Shown here in pieces: positions 62,770 to 64,000 of a DNA stretch of 64,000 nucleotides. Position 1 is the stretch's first letter, and every line of letters begins with the position of its first letter. The translations under genes were made by a program, and so were the position numbers. Source of the DNA: Planococcus kocurii (GTDB lineage: Bacteria; Bacillota; Bacilli; Bacillales_A; Planococcaceae); the NCBI RefSeq assembly GCF_001465835.2, contig NZ_CP013661.2, forward strand, positions 2,224,501 through 2,288,500, in the 5' to 3' direction. A model generated the notes under the pieces. It did not search any database. It was not told the DNA's origin and saw only the letters and a list, made by a program, of their open reading frames with translations.

Positions 62770-63039
62770 ATGAAACATGTATGGACAGTGAAGTACAGGG
62801 AACATACAATTTGCGTCATCAATACATGGACCAATGAAAAATTGTTTGTCGATGGTGTTTTACAGGATGAGCAGGTCGGCTTGTATTTCACTTCTCGATT
62901 AGTTGGAAAAGTGAAAAATGAAGACGGTGAATACGAGGATATTAAAGTATCGCTTAGTACTAGTTTGTGTAGAGTCCAATGCCGCATGTTTGTTGGAGAG
63001 CGGTTAATTTATACAACAAAATTGCAAATGGGTGGATGA
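62770..63039 (+). CDS. Hypothetical protein, 89 residues
   Basis: ATG 62770 follows a GGGGGG(T)C stretch, and an extended -10 TGTTATACT (62731-62739) lies upstream, so it is likely expressed alone. The protein is soluble and beta-rich: MKHVWTVKYREHTICVIN, WTNEKLFVDG, then alternating short strands with GLYFTSRLVG and ERLIYTTKLQ. The tryptophan and strand pattern suggest a small beta-sandwich or Gram-positive cytosolic domain. No family is recognised and no function is proposed. A terminator follows. Confidence 0.65.
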   Translation: MKHVWTVKYREHTICVINTWTNEKLFVDGVLQDEQVGLYFTSRLVGKVKNEDGEYEDIKVSLSTSLCRVQCRMFVGERLIYTTKLQMGG

Positions 63040-63087
63040 CTGTGGAACAAAAAACGACTAGAAAATATGCATATAAATAGTGGGAAT

Positions 63088-63119
63088 CTGCAAGAGTCAA
63101 AGCTCATGCAGGTTTTTTT
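63088..63119 (+). terminator. Intrinsic terminator after the small hypothetical gene
   Basis: CTGCA-GAG (63088-63095) pairs with CTC-TGCAG (63103-63111) with one A-A mismatch, and seven T follow. Confidence 0.7.
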
Positions 63120-63218
63120 GCTGATTGTTCAAACGAATGTTGATAAACGAATTTCTAGTATTCTACAGTGAAAGTCTGTATGTTTAATCTATTCAGTTTT
63201 TTGAGGGGGTATACATAA

Positions 63219-63941
63219 ATGAAACCAATTATTGGTCTTACCGCGTCTCTTGAACTAGGGCGGGATGAATATGGTATCGAAATTGCTGACACTGAAGCAA
63301 TTTTAGCGGCGGGAGGTCTGCCATTCATGCTTTGTCACTTAACGGAAAAAGCGGACATTGACGAAATTGCTGAACATATTGATGGCTTGTTTTTGGCAGG
63401 AGGCTACGACATTGACCCAACCGTATTTGGTGAAGAGCCACATCCAAACCTAGGTGTCATCATTCCGTCTCGTGATGCATTTGAATTAGCGTTAGCCAAA
63501 AAAGTAATGGCGTTAAACAAACCCATATTAGGCGTATGTCGAGGAGCTCAAGTAATAAATATTGCTGTGGGTGGCGATATGTATCAGGACATCTCTACAC
63601 AAGTAACAGCAGATTTGGTGCAACACCAGCAAAGAGCACCACGGTTTCACGGCTCTCATTTTGTTGAGGTCGGAGAAAGCACACTTCTGCACCGATTAAC
63701 AGGGATGCGGCGGTTAAAAGTGAATAGCCGCCATCATCAGGCAAATCGACTGGTACCTAAGCCTCTGATCATTAGTGGGGTGTCGAGTGATGGCATTGTA
63801 GAAGCGATTGAAAGCACACAGCACCTCTTTGTTTTAGGAGTGCAATGGCATCCTGAAAATATGGCAAGAGTTGCAGACTCAGCATCGCTCGGAATTTTCA
63901 ACGGGTTTATCGAAGCATGCCGAGAAGAAGGAGATGAATAG
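63219..63941 (+). CDS. Gamma-glutamyl-gamma-aminobutyrate hydrolase family protein (class I glutamine amidotransferase-like)
   Basis: 240 residues behind GAGGGGG. The Peptidase C26 signature is complete: GLFLAGGYDIDPTVFGEEPHP (about 57-77), the nucleophile C107 in LGVCRGAQVINIAVGG, and the His in VLGVQWHPE (about 205-213). PuuD of Escherichia coli hydrolyses gamma-glutamyl-GABA in putrescine breakdown; many Gram-positive relatives have unknown gamma-glutamyl substrates. The next gene begins at the very next base and looks like a dipeptidase, so a small peptide or amide pathway is likely. Confidence 0.9.
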   Translation: MKPIIGLTASLELGRDEYGIEIADTEAILAAGGLPFMLCHLTEKADIDEIAEHIDGLFLAGGYDIDPTVFGEEPHPNLGVIIPSRDAFELALAKKVMALNKPILGVCRGAQVINIAVGGDMYQDISTQVTADLVQHQQRAPRFHGSHFVEVGESTLLHRLTGMRRLKVNSRHHQANRLVPKPLIISGVSSDGIVEAIESTQHLFVLGVQWHPENMARVADSASLGIFNGFIEACREEGDE

Positions 63942-64000
63942 ATGCAAATTTTCGATACACATTGTGATGCGCTTCTAAAGCTGCAGGTAGCAAAACGAAA
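63942..64000 (+). CDS. Membrane dipeptidase-like protein (M19), 3' end outside window
   Basis: Only 19 codons are visible, from an ATG directly after the TAG of the previous gene, with AAGGAG (63928-63933) upstream. The start MQIFDTHCDALLKLQ matches the conserved N-terminus of M19 renal dipeptidase-like enzymes, where D-x-H binds zinc. Coupled translation with the C26 hydrolase is likely. The family call rests on this short stretch. Confidence 0.6.
   Translation, partial: MQIFDTHCDALLKLQVAKR

Noticed and set aside
1..64000. tRNA, rRNA, CRISPR arrays, prophage or intact IS
   Set aside because: No cloverleaf clusters, no regularly spaced repeats and no phage structural genes were seen; only two IS fragments remain.

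Overview
The window looks like chromosomal DNA of a low-GC Gram-positive bacterium of the order Bacillales. AGGAGG-type ribosome binding sites, an FMN riboswitch, a T-box leader, sigma-B-type promoters, a LOV-STAS photoreceptor, an rbsRKDACB operon and lipoteichoic acid genes all point that way. The protein flavour and the repeat types suggest Planococcaceae (Planococcus or a close relative); this is inference, not a database result. I see no rRNA, tRNA, CRISPR array or intact insertion sequence.

Layout. 1-5 kb: end of a VOC protein, a metallophosphoesterase, a GNAT acetyltransferase, a CHY zinc-finger protein, then an FMN-riboswitch rib operon that has ribE, a RibB-only protein and ribH, but no complete ribD and no GTP cyclohydrolase II domain. 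5-13.5 kb: phosphatase, flavodoxin-like reductase, LTA-synthase-type enzyme, DUF697 GTPase, then a two-component system followed by a PrsA-type foldase and an HtrA protease (envelope quality control). 13.6-17.3 kb: a general-stress block (small membrane protein, PfpI/DJ-1 protein, LOV photoreceptor, SDR, Cu/Zn superoxide dismutase); four of the five genes have recognisable sigma-B-like promoters. 17.4-21.4 kb: a CsbB-GtrA-YfhO set for lipid-linked sugar transfer to cell-wall polymers. 21.7-30.8 kb: a Ter/Tel operon with three TerD paralogues, TelA, a YceG-like protein and a predicted biosynthetic module (HpcH-like lyase, TRSP phosphoribosyltransferase, StiP/PELOTA-like protein, HAD).

31-37.4 kb: an AbgT transporter with three M20 amidohydrolases, probably for p-aminobenzoyl-glutamate or related amides, plus two decayed sequences. 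37.5-40.7 kb: a T-box controlled class V aminotransferase with serA (serine synthesis). 40.8-43.7 kb: a HAD hydrolase, a frameshifted nitric oxide synthase and a YebC-family regulator. 44-53 kb: an acyl-CoA catabolic cluster with its own TetR repressor; the same operator motif lies in the promoter of the first gene and upstream of the repressor. 53.2-55 kb: a persulfide dioxygenase-rhodanese fusion behind a CstR-type operator, with a small rhodanese-like protein. 55.2-56.5 kb: a dicarboxylate/glutamate symporter, followed by a relic IS1182-type element. 56.9-62.6 kb: the ribose operon with a promoter and a palindrome that fits both RbsR and CcpA. The window ends in a glutamine-amidotransferase-like hydrolase and the first codons of a membrane-dipeptidase-like protein.

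The most notable points are the loss of the pyrimidine branch from a riboflavin operon that keeps its riboswitch, the complete Ter-linked metabolite module with an ECF-type promoter, the frameshifted NO synthase, the shared TetR operator, and intrinsic terminators that resemble the end of the IS relic.
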